Part shown: positions 1 through 10,584 of the stretch, piece after piece | How the letters are laid out: every line of letters starts with the position of its first letter | How positions within the stretch are numbered: the stretch's first letter is position 1 | Assembly: GCF_913062725.1 (NCBI RefSeq) | Contig: NZ_CAJXWY010000007.1 | Location: 1 to 64,000, forward strand | Length of the DNA: 64,000 bases | Source: an uncultured Thiohalocapsa sp. | Lineage (GTDB): Bacteria > Pseudomonadota > Gammaproteobacteria > Chromatiales > Chromatiaceae | Direction of reading: 5' to 3' | Position numbers and translations under genes: made by a program | The notes under the pieces: generated by a model | Told to the model about the DNA's origin: nothing | Databases searched by the model: none | Seen by the model: the letters and a program-made list of their open reading frames with translations, nothing else

Positions 1-1631
<1,631 letters not shown>

Positions 1632-1635
<4 letters not shown>

Positions 1636-2552
1636 GCGATCGCGAGACGGCCGCGCTGCAGACATCACCCACCCATCGCGGCAACGGACCCGTCCTCGTC
1701 TGTGGTGACCACCGTCTCGACCTGAGCACACCCAAGGTGATGGGTGTGCTCAACGTCACCCCCGATTCCTTTTCGGACGGGGGTGATTTTTTTGTGCCAG
1801 AGGCGGCACTGCGCCGGGCCGAACAGATGGTCGCCGAGGGCGCCGACGTGATCGATGTCGGCGGCGAATCCACTCGACCCGGGGCGGCGGCGGTGGCCGC
1901 TGCGGACGAGTGCCGTCGTGTGGCACCCATCATCGAGGCGTTGGCTGTTCGACTACCGGTGCCGATATCCGTCGACACCTCGAAGCCCGAGGTGATGCGG
2001 GCCGCGGCGGCCGCGGGGGCAACGCTCATCAATGACGTGCGCGCCCTGCGCGCACCGGGTGCGCTGGAGGCGGCCGCCGCCCTGGATCTGCCCGTCTGCC
2101 TGATGCACATGCAGGGAGAGCCTCGCACCATGCAGGCGGACCCCGCCTACGGCGACGTCGTCGCCGAGGTTCGAGCGTTTCTCGCCGAGCGCATCGCCGC
2201 CTGCCTCGCCGTCGGGATGGGGCGGGAGCGTTTGCTGATCGATCCGGGTTTTGGCTTTGGTAAGCGCTTGGCGCATAATCTTGCCCTTTTGGCGCGGCTT
2301 CCGGCATTGGCCCAACTCGGTCCGCCGATGCTCGTGGGCATTTCGCGCAAGTCCATGCTCGGGGCGCTCACCGGCCGGCCGGTAGAGGCGCGACTGCCCG
2401 CCAGCCTCGCCGCTGCCGTCATCGCGGCCCGCGGCGGCGCGCGCCTGCTGCGGGTGCACGATGTCGCGGCCACCGTGGATGCGCTCAAAGTGGTTGCGGC
2501 GGTGGCCGCAGCAGCACAACAAGATCCCGCTGCGCAAGAGGAGTCCGCGTGA
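1632..2552 (+). CDS. folP: dihydropteroate synthase
   Basis: Condenses p-aminobenzoate with dihydropterin pyrophosphate in folate synthesis; cytoplasmic TIM barrel. Visible family motifs are [15 protein letters not shown] (from residue 37), [19 protein letters not shown] and [10 protein letters not shown]. At 306 residues it is slightly longer than E. coli FolP because of a 25-30 residue N-terminal extension. The start is a TTG overlapping the ftsH stop by 4 bases. No good alternative start lies between it and the conserved core, but the SD is weak, so the N-terminus is the uncertain part. The ftsH-folP-glmM order is classic for Gammaproteobacteria. Confidence 0.95.
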
Positions 2553-3889
2553 AGCGTAAATACTTTGGCACCGACGGTATTCGGGGGCGGGTCGGTGAGC
2601 CCACCATCAGCCCGGATTTCGTGGTCAAGCTCGGTTGGGCCGCCGGACGGGTGCTGGGCGGCGCCGCCGCCGGTACTGTGCTCATCGGCAAGGACACGCG
2701 CATCTCGGGCTACATGTTCGAGTCGGCACTGGAGGCCGGACTGGTGGCGGCGGGGGTGGACATCCGCTTGCTGGGGCCGATGCCGACGCCGGGGGTGGCC
2801 TATCTCACCCGCACCTTCCGCGGTGTTGCGGGCATCGTCATCACCGCCTCGCACAATCCCTCCGACGACAACGGCATCAAGTTCTTCTCCGGCGCCGGTG
2901 ACAAGCTGGCGGATGACATCGAGCTGGCGATCGAGGCCGAAATCGATCGTCCGCTGGTGACGGTGCCAACGGCCGAGCTGGGCAAGGTCAAACGCGTCGA
3001 CGATGCCGCCGGGCGCTACATCGAGTTCTGCAAGGGCAGTTTTCCGCAGTCGCTCTCCCTGAAGGGCCTCACGATCGTCATCGACTGCGCCCATGGCGCC
3101 ACCTATAACATCGCGCCCTTCGTGTTCGAAGAGCTCGGCGCTCGCGTCGTCACCATCGGCGCCGCGCCGGACGGGCTCAACATCAACCGCGACGTGGGCT
3201 CCACCAAGCCCGAGGCGCTGGCGCACCGGGTGTTGGCAGAGCAGGCGGATCTGGGTATCGCGTTCGATGGCGACGGCGACCGGCTGATGATGGTGGACGC
3301 CGCCGGTGCGGTGGTGGACGGGGACGCGCTCATCTACATCATCGCCAAGTCCCGCCTGGCGGCCGGCGCCCTCGCCGGGCCCGTCGTCGGCACACTGATG
3401 AGCAATCTTGGCCTGGAACTGGCGCTGCGCCGCCTCGATGTGGCTTTCGAGCGGACCCAGGTTGGCGATCGCTACATCATGGAGCACCTGAAGCGCACCG
3501 GCGGCACGCTCGGCGGCGAGCCGTCGGGACACATCATCTGCCGCGACCGCACCTCCACCGGCGACGGCATCATCGCCGCGCTGCAGGTGCTGGCGGCGCT
3601 GGCGGCACAGGATTGTGCACTCTCGGATGCGGCGGCCGAGATACAGCGATATCCGCAGGCACTGGTGAACGTACGCCTGCAGCGGCGCATGGACCCGACG
3701 ACACTGCCGGCGGTCCAGGCCGCCATCGGGCGCGTCGAAGCCGATCTCGCCGGTCACGGACGGGTGCTACTGCGCCCCTCCGGCACCGAGCCCGTGGTGC
3801 GCGTCATGGTAGAGGGGACGGAGCCGCAGCAGGTTCAGGGGCTCGCCGAGCAGCTCGCCGAGACGGTTCGGGCCGAAATCGGTGCCTGA
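2549..3889 (+). CDS. glmM: phosphoglucosamine mutase
   Basis: Interconverts glucosamine-6-phosphate and glucosamine-1-phosphate on the way to UDP-GlcNAc for peptidoglycan and lipid A. The 446-residue length fits the family. The phosphoserine loop [12 protein letters not shown] places the catalytic serine at residue 101. The metal-binding loop FDGDGDR and the C-terminal phosphate loop RPSGTEP are present. The GTG start overlaps the folP stop (ATGA-like arrangement) and is preceded by a strong [10 protein letters not shown], at 2536-2543. Confidence 0.97.
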   Translation: MKRKYFGTDGIRGRVGEPTISPDFVVKLGWAAGRVLGGAAAGTVLIGKDTRISGYMFESALEAGLVAAGVDIRLLGPMPTPGVAYLTRTFRGVAGIVITASHNPSDDNGIKFFSGAGDKLADDIELAIEAEIDRPLVTVPTAELGKVKRVDDAAGRYIEFCKGSFPQSLSLKGLTIVIDCAHGATYNIAPFVFEELGARVVTIGAAPDGLNINRDVGSTKPEALAHRVLAEQADLGIAFDGDGDRLMMVDAAGAVVDGDALIYIIAKSRLAAGALAGPVVGTLMSNLGLELALRRLDVAFERTQVGDRYIMEHLKRTGGTLGGEPSGHIICRDRTSTGDGIIAALQVLAALAAQDCALSDAAAEIQRYPQALVNVRLQRRMDPTTLPAVQAAIGRVEADLAGHGRVLLRPSGTEPVVRVMVEGTEPQQVQGLAEQLAETVRAEIGA

Positions 3890-4009
3890 CGCGGACCGGC
3901 GCCGGCGCCGCGTCTGTTGCGACCGGTGCGGCCCGTCCCGCGGTCAAGTCGTTCGCCGTTCGCACAATCCCGTCGCCACGGGCATGTGACTTCCCAACAG
4001 GAGCATTTC

Positions 4010-5380
4010 GTGTCTTCGACGACCTCCATCCATGGCATGTGGTCCTCGCGGCTCGCGTTCATTCTCGCCGCGACGGGCTCTGCGGTGGGGCTCGGAAATA
4101 TCTGGCGGTTTCCTTACACCGCCGGCGAATACGGCGGCGGCGCCTTCGTGCTGATGTATCTGCTGTGCGTCGCCGCCATTGGCCTGCCGATCATGATGGC
4201 GGAAATCATGCTCGGGCGTCGTGGGCGCCAGAGCCCCATCAATACCATGCGGGCGCTGGCCCGGGACGAGGGTGTGAGTCCCATTTGGCAGCTCCTGGGC
4301 TGGATGGGTATTCTTGCGGGGTTCCTGATTCTGTCGTTCTACAGCGTCATCGCCGGATGGACGCTGGGCTACGTGTTCCGGGCCGGCAGTGGCCAGTTCG
4401 CCGGTGTCGATGCGGGCGCGGCGGAGGCCATGTTCAATGCGCTGGTGGCGGACCCGGAGCGCCTGCTCGCCTGGCACACCATCTTCATGGTGATGACCGT
4501 GCTGGTGGTGGCACGCGGTGTTGCCAGCGGTCTGGAGCGGGCCGTGCGCTGGCTGATGCCGGCGCTGTTCGTGCTGTTGGTGGTGATGGTGATATACGCT
4601 GCGCAGGCCGGTGATTTCGCCGCCGGCCTGGAGTACATGTTCTACCCCGACTTCGCCGAGCTCGGCGCGCAGCCCGGTGCGGCGCTGCTCAGCGCCATGG
4701 GCCAGGCCTTCTTTTCTTTGAGCCTCGGCATGGGGGCGATCATGATCTACGGCTCCTATCTCAACAGCCGGGCATCCATCGGCCAGAACGCCGTCATCAT
4801 CGCCGCGATGGATACGTTGGTGGCGCTGCTGGCGGGCATGGCGATCTTCCCCATCGTGTTGGCCAATGGGCTCGAGCCCGGCAGCGGACCGGGGCTGATC
4901 TTCCAGACCTTGCCCATCGCGTTTGGCCAGATGCCCGGCGGTGTGCTGTTCGGGGCGGCCTTCTTCGTGCTGCTGGTGTTCGCCGCCTGGACCTCGGCCA
5001 TCTCGTTGCTGGAGCCGATGGTCGCCTGGCTGGTGGAGAACCGCGGCTTCAGCCGTCCCCGCGCGGCGGCGCTGGGCGGCAGCGTCGTCTGGCTGCTGGG
5101 CATCGCCTGCCTGCTGTCGCTCAACGTCTGGTCGGAAGTCAAGATTTTCGGCAAGGGCTTCCTGGACCTCTTCGACTATGTCACCGCCAATGTGCTACTG
5201 CCGCTCGGCGGTGTCCTCATCGCCATTTTCGCCGGCTGGATCATGCGTCGGGCATCCAGCGAGCACGAACTGCGCCTGCGCAGCGACGGCTTTGCGTTCG
5301 GGGCCTGGTGGCTGCTCGTGCGCTTCGTCGCGCCCGCCGGCGTCATCGTCGTCTTCTTGCGCGCCATTGGGTTGTTCTGA
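4010..5380 (+). CDS. sodium-dependent transporter, neurotransmitter:sodium symporter (NSS/SNF) family
   Basis: Inner-membrane symporter with the LeuT fold, probably importing an amino acid or similar amine with Na+. The diagnostic first helix ATGSAVGLGNIWRFPY near the N-terminus carries the Na+/substrate site. Many hydrophobic segments follow across 456 residues, the usual bacterial size. The GTG at 4010 is chosen because AGGAG lies 6 bases upstream (3999-4003); the frame extends further upstream, but that part does not look like protein. The substrate cannot be told from sequence. It stands where smpB-type genes often sit next to ratA, so it looks like an insertion into a conserved neighbourhood. 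Confidence 0.9.
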   Translation: MSSTTSIHGMWSSRLAFILAATGSAVGLGNIWRFPYTAGEYGGGAFVLMYLLCVAAIGLPIMMAEIMLGRRGRQSPINTMRALARDEGVSPIWQLLGWMGILAGFLILSFYSVIAGWTLGYVFRAGSGQFAGVDAGAAEAMFNALVADPERLLAWHTIFMVMTVLVVARGVASGLERAVRWLMPALFVLLVVMVIYAAQAGDFAAGLEYMFYPDFAELGAQPGAALLSAMGQAFFSLSLGMGAIMIYGSYLNSRASIGQNAVIIAAMDTLVALLAGMAIFPIVLANGLEPGSGPGLIFQTLPIAFGQMPGGVLFGAAFFVLLVFAAWTSAISLLEPMVAWLVENRGFSRPRAAALGGSVVWLLGIACLLSLNVWSEVKIFGKGFLDLFDYVTANVLLPLGGVLIAIFAGWIMRRASSEHELRLRSDGFAFGAWWLLVRFVAPAGVIVVFLRAIGLF

Positions 5381-5381
5381 C

Positions 5382-5816
5382 GTGCCGGTCATCAAGAAAA
5401 GCGCATTGGTGCGCCACTCGGCGGAGGAAATGTTCAAGCTCGTCGCCGATGTGGAGGGTTATCCGCAATTTCTGCCCTGGTGCCATGCGGCACAGCTGCT
5501 GTCGGCCACCGAGGACGAGATCTGCGGGCGCATCGAAGTTGCTCGCATGGGTGTGCGGCAAACCTTCGCCACCTGCAATCGCATCGAGCCGCCGGAGCGC
5601 ATGTATATCGATCTCATGGACGGCCCATTCCGCAAGCTCACCGGGCTCTGGACCTTCAGGCCGCTGCGCGAGGATGCCTGCAAGGTGGAACTGGAGATGG
5701 ATTTCGAGTTTTCCGGCAGGCTCATCGACAAGGCCTTCGGCGGCGTGTTCGGGACCATTGCGAACTCGTTGGTGGATGCCTTCTGCAAACGGGCAGATGA
5801 GGTGTACGGTGACTGA
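5382..5816 (+). CDS. ratA: RatA/COQ10-like START-domain protein
   Basis: 144-residue member of the polyketide-cyclase/START family. E. coli RatA is reported to interfere with 70S ribosome association, and mitochondrial COQ10 homologues bind ubiquinone. The GTG at 5382, one base after the transporter stop, aligns the N-terminus (PVIKKSALVRHSAEEM) with that of E. coli RatA. The signature YPQFLPWC and the C-terminal VDAFCKRADEVY are present. It overlaps rnfH by 8 bases, the pair found together across Gammaproteobacteria. Whether this copy acts as a toxin or in quinone handling is not shown by the sequence. Confidence 0.9.
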   Translation: MPVIKKSALVRHSAEEMFKLVADVEGYPQFLPWCHAAQLLSATEDEICGRIEVARMGVRQTFATCNRIEPPERMYIDLMDGPFRKLTGLWTFRPLREDACKVELEMDFEFSGRLIDKAFGGVFGTIANSLVDAFCKRADEVYGD

Positions 5817-6150
5817 CGAGACGATTGGCGTGGAGGTGGCCTACGCCCGCGAGGCGCAGCAGGCGCTGTTGCCGGTGCGGGGTCCACAGGGACTGACGAT
5901 CGCCGAGGCCATCGAGCGTTCGGGCATCGTCCAGCGCTTTCCGGAGATCGACTTGACTGCGAACAAGGTCGGTGTGTTCGGGAAAGTGGCGAAGCTCGAC
6001 ACCGCATTGGCGGACGGTGACCGGGTGGAAATTTATCCACCGCTGATCGCAGACCCAAAGCAAGCGCGCAAGTCCCGGGCTGCGACGGCGGGCGCGAAGA
6101 AAGCCGACGCCAGCGCCGGCGGTGCTCAGAAGCAGAAGACGCAGGCCTGA
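5809..6150 (+). CDS. rnfH: RnfH family ubiquitin-fold protein
   Basis: 113-residue beta-grasp protein of unknown biochemical role, always found downstream of ratA. Recognisable features are the N-terminal IGVEVAYA strand, the segment ending VGVFGKVAKLD, and DGDRVEIYPPLIADPKQAR, which matches the family's C-terminal core. The tail is Lys/Ala-rich and low complexity. The GTG start overlaps the ratA stop. Convergent with bamE. Confidence 0.9.
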   Translation: MTDETIGVEVAYAREAQQALLPVRGPQGLTIAEAIERSGIVQRFPEIDLTANKVGVFGKVAKLDTALADGDRVEIYPPLIADPKQARKSRAATAGAKKADASAGGAQKQKTQA

Positions 6151-6228
6151 CCGGCACGCGCCGATAGCGTTGCGACCCGTCGATCAGGCCGGTGCGACGG
6201 GCCAGGTTCTGGCACCGACATGGAGGAC

Positions 6229-6254
6229 GCGCGTCGATGCGCGATCCGACGCGC
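6229..6254. terminator. inverted repeat between convergent rnfH and bamE
   Basis: Perfect 8-bp stem, GCGCGTCG (6229-6236) with CGACGCGC (6247-6254), and a 10-base loop. It lies in the 125-base gap between two converging genes. There is no U-tract on either side, so it is at best a weak bidirectional or Rho-assisted terminator. Confidence 0.3.
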
Positions 6255-6275
6255 AGGTCAGACCACCTCCGGGCC

Positions 6276-6767
6276 TCAGTCTTCGCGCTCGAGTCCCACG
6301 GCGCCGAGGGTGCGCCGCAGGATGCCGCGGCGCTCTTCGTAATCGGGCACCTTCACGACGATCTCCGGTTGGTCCTCGCCCGGGATGCCCTGGTCCGGGT
6401 CCGGCGGCACGAAGCCCTGGATGCGCACCAAGGCGTCGTCGTCGAAAAAGAGCGTCAAGGGCTTCTTTTCCATGGGCGCGTGACCGCGCTTCATGGTGTA
6501 GGTGTAGTCCCAGCGATCGCTGTGGAATATATCGGTCAACAGCGGCGTGCCGAGGAGATAGCGGACTTGCGCCCTGGACATGCCAATGCGTAGCTCGTCG
6601 AGCATGTCCTTGGTGACGATGTTACCCTGCTGGACCGGCATTTTGTACACGAAAGGAAGCTCAGAGAGCACGGATGAATCCTTGTAAATGTCGGTCTTTT
6701 TATTGCGTGCACATCCAAATTGTGCGCCAATAGCAAGGATCACGAGGAGGATGACAGTCTTTCGCAT
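6276..6767 (-). CDS. bamE: outer membrane assembly lipoprotein BamE (SmpA/OmlA)
   Basis: Small lipoprotein of the Bam complex that helps insert beta-barrel proteins. From the ATG at 6767 the protein is 163 residues: MRKTVILLVILAIGAQFGC gives a hydrophobic signal with a candidate lipid-attachment Cys, although the -3 to -1 lipobox residues are atypical. The SmpA core follows (VTKDMLDELRIGMSRAQV, YLLGTPLLTDIFHSDRWDY). The frame is open further upstream, but that extension would bury the signal peptide. Divergent from fur, the standard order. The C-terminus is longer and more charged than in E. coli BamE. Confidence 0.93.
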   Translation of the reverse strand: MRKTVILLVILAIGAQFGCARNKKTDIYKDSSVLSELPFVYKMPVQQGNIVTKDMLDELRIGMSRAQVRYLLGTPLLTDIFHSDRWDYTYTMKRGHAPMEKKPLTLFFDDDALVRIQGFVPPDPDQGIPGEDQPEIVVKVPDYEERRGILRRTLGAVGLERED

Positions 6768-6964
6768 CGGGCCGGCTGACTCCGTTGAAGCGTTCTGGGT
6801 GCTGCTCTGCGGCGACGCCGCATCCGGGGCAGACGCGGTTGCACCGCAAGGCGGCGTCGGCCACAAGCAGCGGATCGACCGGTCAAGTCTAACGCAGCAG
6901 ACGCACATGCAGCACGCGCCGGTGCAGCGGGCTTCCCGGTACGCGGCTTGATGAGTATGAAGCG

Positions 6965-7384
6965 ATGATGGAGAACCAGCAGATCAAGCAGGCGGGGCTC
7001 AAGGTGACATTGCCCCGCGTCAAGATTCTCAATGTGCTGGAGACGAGCGCGCTCCGGCATCTGAGCGCGGAAGACGTCTACAAAGAGCTGCTCGCCGCCG
7101 GCGAAGAGATCGGTCTCGCCACCATCTACCGGGTGCTGACCCAGTTCGAGGGCGCCGGACTCGTCTGCCGTCATCACTTCGAAGGCGGGCAATCGGTGTT
7201 CGAGCTGAACCGCGGCGGCCATCACGACCATCTCGTCTGCGTCAAGTGCGGCAAAGTGGTGGAGTTCGTATCCGAGATCATCGAAGAGCGCCAGCGCGCC
7301 ATCGCCGCTGAGCACGACTTCGAGATCGAAGACCATTCGCTGATCATCTATGGTGTCTGCAAGCAGTGCCGGGAGTCCGCCTGA
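6965..7384 (+). CDS. fur: ferric uptake regulator
   Basis: Fe2+-responsive repressor of iron acquisition genes. 139 residues: N-terminal winged helix (LKVTLPRVKILNVLE, ATIYRVLTQFE), then the dimerisation/metal domain with HHDHLVCVKCGKVVEF and a second Cys pair CKQC near the end. Two consecutive ATG codons (6965 and 6968) could each serve as start. The 197-base divergent region shared with bamE probably holds both promoters; I could not identify a clear Fur box there by eye. Confidence 0.97.
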   Translation: MMENQQIKQAGLKVTLPRVKILNVLETSALRHLSAEDVYKELLAAGEEIGLATIYRVLTQFEGAGLVCRHHFEGGQSVFELNRGGHHDHLVCVKCGKVVEFVSEIIEERQRAIAAEHDFEIEDHSLIIYGVCKQCRESA

Positions 7385-7436
7385 GGGTGCTGGCCCGCGC
7401 CCGCTGCCAACAGTTACGCGAAGACCGGGGACGCCG

Positions 7437-7910
7437 GTGCCGGTGATCCACATCGATCTGTCGCAGCAGACGCTGACATTACGCGCGGTCGCAGCGGCCC
7501 GTGTCTATCCGGTCTCTACGGGCGCCAACGGCCCGGGTGAGCGACAGGGCAGCGGTTGCACGCCGCGCGGGCGGCATCGGGTGCGTCTCAAGATCGGCGC
7601 CGGCTGTCCCGCGGGCGCCGTGTTTCGCGCCCGCCGTTGGACCGGGGAGATCTATGGCCGCGAGCTCGGCGCCGCGCAGCCGGCGCGGGATTGGATCCTG
7701 ACCCGCATCCTCTGGCTCACGGGCACCGAGCCCGGCCGCAACCGCGGTGGTGACGTCGACACCCTGCGGCGCTTTATCTACATCCACGGCTGTCCGCCCA
7801 CCGAGCCCATGGGCGTGCCACGCTCCCACGGCTGCATCCGGATGCGCGATGCCGATCTCTTGGCGCTGTTCGATGCCGTGCCGGTGGGCAGCATCGTCGA
7901 CATCCGCTGA
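7437..7910 (+). CDS. L,D-transpeptidase (YkuD/ErfK family)
   Basis: Periplasmic cysteine enzyme that makes 3-3 peptidoglycan crosslinks or attaches proteins to the wall. The catalytic block is intact: the HGCPPTEP segment then SHGCIRM, where Cys is the nucleophile, and the domain starts at IHIDLSQQTLTL. I place the start at GTG 7437, after GGGGACG; the frame is open back to ATG 7350, overlapping fur by 35 bases. Either start gives no obvious signal peptide, so export is unexplained. It is followed closely by two peptide-ABC permease genes, suggesting a link with wall-peptide recycling (inference). Confidence 0.85.
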   Translation: MPVIHIDLSQQTLTLRAVAAARVYPVSTGANGPGERQGSGCTPRGRHRVRLKIGAGCPAGAVFRARRWTGEIYGRELGAAQPARDWILTRILWLTGTEPGRNRGGDVDTLRRFIYIHGCPPTEPMGVPRSHGCIRMRDADLLALFDAVPVGSIVDIR

Positions 7911-7941
7911 CGCCGGTGACCACCAGCCATTGCCGCGCAAC

Positions 7942-8862
7942 GTGCCTGCGATCATCCTGACGCGTCTCGCCAGCACCCTGGTGGTGATGCTCGGCGTCTG
8001 TACCCTGGTGTTCGCGCTGATTCATCTGGTGCCGGGCGACCCCGTGGAGGCCATGCTCGGCGAACGTGCCCAGGCGGCGGACCGAGCCGCACTGCGTGCG
8101 TCCCTGGGCCTGGACCGGCCGCTGTGGGAACAATATTCGCACTATCTTGCCGGCTTGCTGCGGCTGCATCTCGGGACCTCCTTTCTGGATCAGCGTCCGG
8201 TGACGGCGATCCTCGCCGAACGCCTGCCGGCGACGCTGTGGCTCGCCGCGGCGGCGCTCGGCATCGCCCTGGTCGTCGCCCTGCCGCTGGGTGTGCTGGC
8301 GGCGCGGTTTCGGGGCGGCGCGGTGGATTCGGCGGCCATGACGCTGTCACTGCTGGGGATGTCCATCCCGAACTTCTGGCTCGGGCCGCTGCTGATCCTC
8401 GTCTTCTCACTCATGCTCGGCTGGACGCCGGTGAGCGGTGATGAGACACCGCTCGGCCTGGTGCTGCCGGCGATGACCCTCGGTACTGCCCTCGCCGCCA
8501 TCCTTGCGCGGATGGTGCGCGCCAGCATGCTGGAAGTGCTCAACGAAGACTACGTGCGCACAGCACGCGCCAAGGGCCTGGGTGAGACGGCGGTGCTGTG
8601 GCGACATGCGCTGCGCAATGCCTGGCTGCCGATCCTGACGGTGGTCGGCCTGCAGCTCGGCGGGCTGCTGGCGGGCGCCGTGATCACGGAGACGGTGTTC
8701 GCATGGCCCGGCATCGGCAGCCTGCTGGTGGAGTCCATCAAAGCGCGGGACTTCCCTGTGGTGCAGGGCTGTGTCTTGCTGATCAGCCTCTCCTATGTGC
8801 TCGTCAATACGCTGACGGATCTCGCCTATGCCTGGGCTGACCCGCGCATCAGCGCCGGTTGA
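7942..8862 (+). CDS. ABC transporter permease, DppB/OppB type
   Basis: Inner-membrane permease subunit of a peptide/nickel-type ABC importer. The N-terminus IILTRLASTLVVMLGVCTLV with HLVPGDPVEAMLG is the hallmark of the DppB class. The coupling-helix (EAA) loop RTARAKGLGETAVLWRHALRN is present. About six membrane helices in 306 residues. The start is GTG 7942 or the TTG at 7930, four codons upstream. It overlaps the DppC-type partner by 35 bases. No substrate-binding protein or ATPase gene is adjacent, so the partners must be encoded elsewhere. Confidence 0.92.
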   Translation: MPAIILTRLASTLVVMLGVCTLVFALIHLVPGDPVEAMLGERAQAADRAALRASLGLDRPLWEQYSHYLAGLLRLHLGTSFLDQRPVTAILAERLPATLWLAAAALGIALVVALPLGVLAARFRGGAVDSAAMTLSLLGMSIPNFWLGPLLILVFSLMLGWTPVSGDETPLGLVLPAMTLGTALAAILARMVRASMLEVLNEDYVRTARAKGLGETAVLWRHALRNAWLPILTVVGLQLGGLLAGAVITETVFAWPGIGSLLVESIKARDFPVVQGCVLLISLSYVLVNTLTDLAYAWADPRISAG

Positions 8863-9715
8863 GCGCCCGCACAGCGCCGGGCGATGGGGCGCCGCGGCGG
8901 CCCCGCTGCGGCGCCTGCTGCGGGCGTTACCATGGCTGGTGCTGCTGGCGTGGCTGGCGGCGGCGCTGGCGGGCGCGTTCGTCTCGGCCGCGGCCAACCG
9001 GGTGGACCTGCCGCGCATTCTGGCGCCGCCCTCGGCGGCTCTCCCGCTGGGCGCCGACGATCTTGGACGCCCGGTGCTCGCGCGCCTCGTCGCCGGGGCG
9101 CGCACGTCCCTGGCGGTGGGCTTCGGTGTCGTCCTGCTGTCGGCGGTCGTTGGTACCCTGGTTGGAGGAGTTGCGGGCTTCGCCGGGGGCTGGTCGGACC
9201 TGATTGTGGTGCGCGTGATCGATGTCTTCCTGGCCTTTCCCGGCATCCTGCTGGCCATCGCCCTGGCGGGCATCCTGGGCCCCGGCCTCGGCAATGTCGT
9301 CATTGCGCTGGCGGCCGTCGGCTGGGTGGGCTATGCCCGGCTGGTGCGCGCGCAGGTGCTGTCCCTGCGCCGTCGCGATCATGTGCTGGCCGCGCGGGCG
9401 CTCGGCGCCGGGCCGTCGCGCATTCTGCGTCGGCACTTGCTGCCCCTCGCCGTCGCCCCGCTGATCGTGGAGGCCACCTTCGGCGTCGCCGGTGCGGTGG
9501 TCGCCGAGGCTGGGTTATCCTTTCTGGGGTTGGGCGTGCAGCCGCCGTCGGCGTCCTGGGGCAGCATGATCCGCGATGGTGTCGCGCACATGCTCGTCGC
9601 GCCGCACTTGGTGGCAGCGCCGGGTCTTGCGCTGATGCTGGTGGTATTGGCGGTCAACCTGCTCGGCGATCGGCTGCGCGACCACCTGGATGTGCGCATT
9701 GCCCGTGACCGATGA
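8828..9715 (+). CDS. ABC transporter permease, DppC/OppC type
   Basis: Second permease of the importer. A long Ala-rich N-terminus precedes the first helix (WLVLLAWLAAALAGAFV). The DppC signature LPLGADDLGRPVLARLVAGA is followed by the EAA loop LAARALGAGPSRILRRHLLP and a C-terminal GLSFLGLGVQPP. 295 residues. The ATG at 8828 lies inside the end of the upstream permease gene, indicating translational coupling. Substrate unknown; with the L,D-transpeptidase upstream, muropeptides are a reasonable guess. Confidence 0.92.
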   Translation: MPGLTRASAPVERPHSAGRWGAAAAPLRRLLRALPWLVLLAWLAAALAGAFVSAAANRVDLPRILAPPSAALPLGADDLGRPVLARLVAGARTSLAVGFGVVLLSAVVGTLVGGVAGFAGGWSDLIVVRVIDVFLAFPGILLAIALAGILGPGLGNVVIALAAVGWVGYARLVRAQVLSLRRRDHVLAARALGAGPSRILRRHLLPLAVAPLIVEATFGVAGAVVAEAGLSFLGLGVQPPSASWGSMIRDGVAHMLVAPHLVAAPGLALMLVVLAVNLLGDRLRDHLDVRIARDR

Positions 9716-9782
9716 CGCAGCACCCATCGTCGGTCACTCCAACCTTACTCCCGTCCCACTGACCCGCCACAGGAGCCGTCCC

Positions 9783-10343
9783 ATGCAAAAGATGCCAGCG
9801 GATCATTACAGCGGAGTGCTGGCCCGTGCCGAGTGCCTGGCTGATCAGGCGACGGTGGAGGCGGCGCTGGACGCCATGGCCGCCGACATCGCCGCGCGCC
9901 TGGATGATAAGGACCCCTTGGTGCTGTCGGTGGTCACCGGCGGCATCGTCGTCGCCGGGCTGCTGCTGCCGCGCCTGCAGTTTCCGCTGCGCCTGGACTA
10001 TGCGCATGCCACCCGTTATCGCGGTGCACTGAGCGGCGCCGAAGTGCATTGGCAGCATCGCCCGGCGGAGGCCGTGCGCGGTGAGCACGTGCTCATCGTG
10101 GACGATATCTTTGATCAGGGGCACACCATGGAGGCCATTGCCACGGCCTGTGCCGATGACGGGGCAGCCAGTGTGACCACCGCGGTATTGACCGCGAAGC
10201 AGGGCGCCGCCGAAACCGATTATCGGCCCGATGTCATCGGCCTACATCTGCCCAACCGCTACGTCATGGGCTACGGGCTGGACTACAAGCGCTATTTCCG
10301 CAATCTGCCGGGTATCTACGCCGCGGCGGACGAAGATGTCTGA
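9783..10343 (+). CDS. hpt: hypoxanthine-guanine phosphoribosyltransferase
   Basis: Salvages hypoxanthine or guanine with PRPP to IMP or GMP in the cytoplasm. 186 residues. The PRPP loop VLIVDDIFDQGHT is at residues 103-115, and the early loop VVTGGIVVAG matches the pyrophosphate-binding segment. ATG 9783 is preceded by AGGAG at 9771-9775. The gene lies 241 bases before the nucleoside phosphorylase gene, whose likely product is hypoxanthine, so the two may act in sequence. Confidence 0.9.
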   Translation: MQKMPADHYSGVLARAECLADQATVEAALDAMAADIAARLDDKDPLVLSVVTGGIVVAGLLLPRLQFPLRLDYAHATRYRGALSGAEVHWQHRPAEAVRGEHVLIVDDIFDQGHTMEAIATACADDGAASVTTAVLTAKQGAAETDYRPDVIGLHLPNRYVMGYGLDYKRYFRNLPGIYAAADEDV

Positions 10344-10479
10344 TGCGCGCCGCGCGACGGTACGTAAACACCCTCACCGAAAGCGACTGCCTGCTGATCG
10401 AGAATCGGCCCGACTCACCGGACCGCGAGCTGAGCCCCTTGGCGACCACCAAAGACCCCGATGCGACGGTCATACCGGT

Positions 10480-10508
10480 TTGCCGCCGCCGCTGTCGCAG
10501 CGTAGACT
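10480..10508 (+). promoter_or_regulatory. candidate sigma-70 promoter for the thionucleoside phosphorylase gene
   Basis: -35 TTGCCG (10480-10485) and -10 TAGACT (10503-10508) with exactly 17 bases between; each hexamer matches 4 of 6 consensus positions. It lies about 75 bases upstream of the ATG at 10585, in the 241-base gap after hpt. Confidence 0.45.
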
Positions 10509-10584
10509 GCCGGCGGTTTTGTCGTCTCCGGCCCAGGGCTGCGGGGTGTCGCAAGCAGTCGCGGGTCGGCAACGGAGCATCTGC

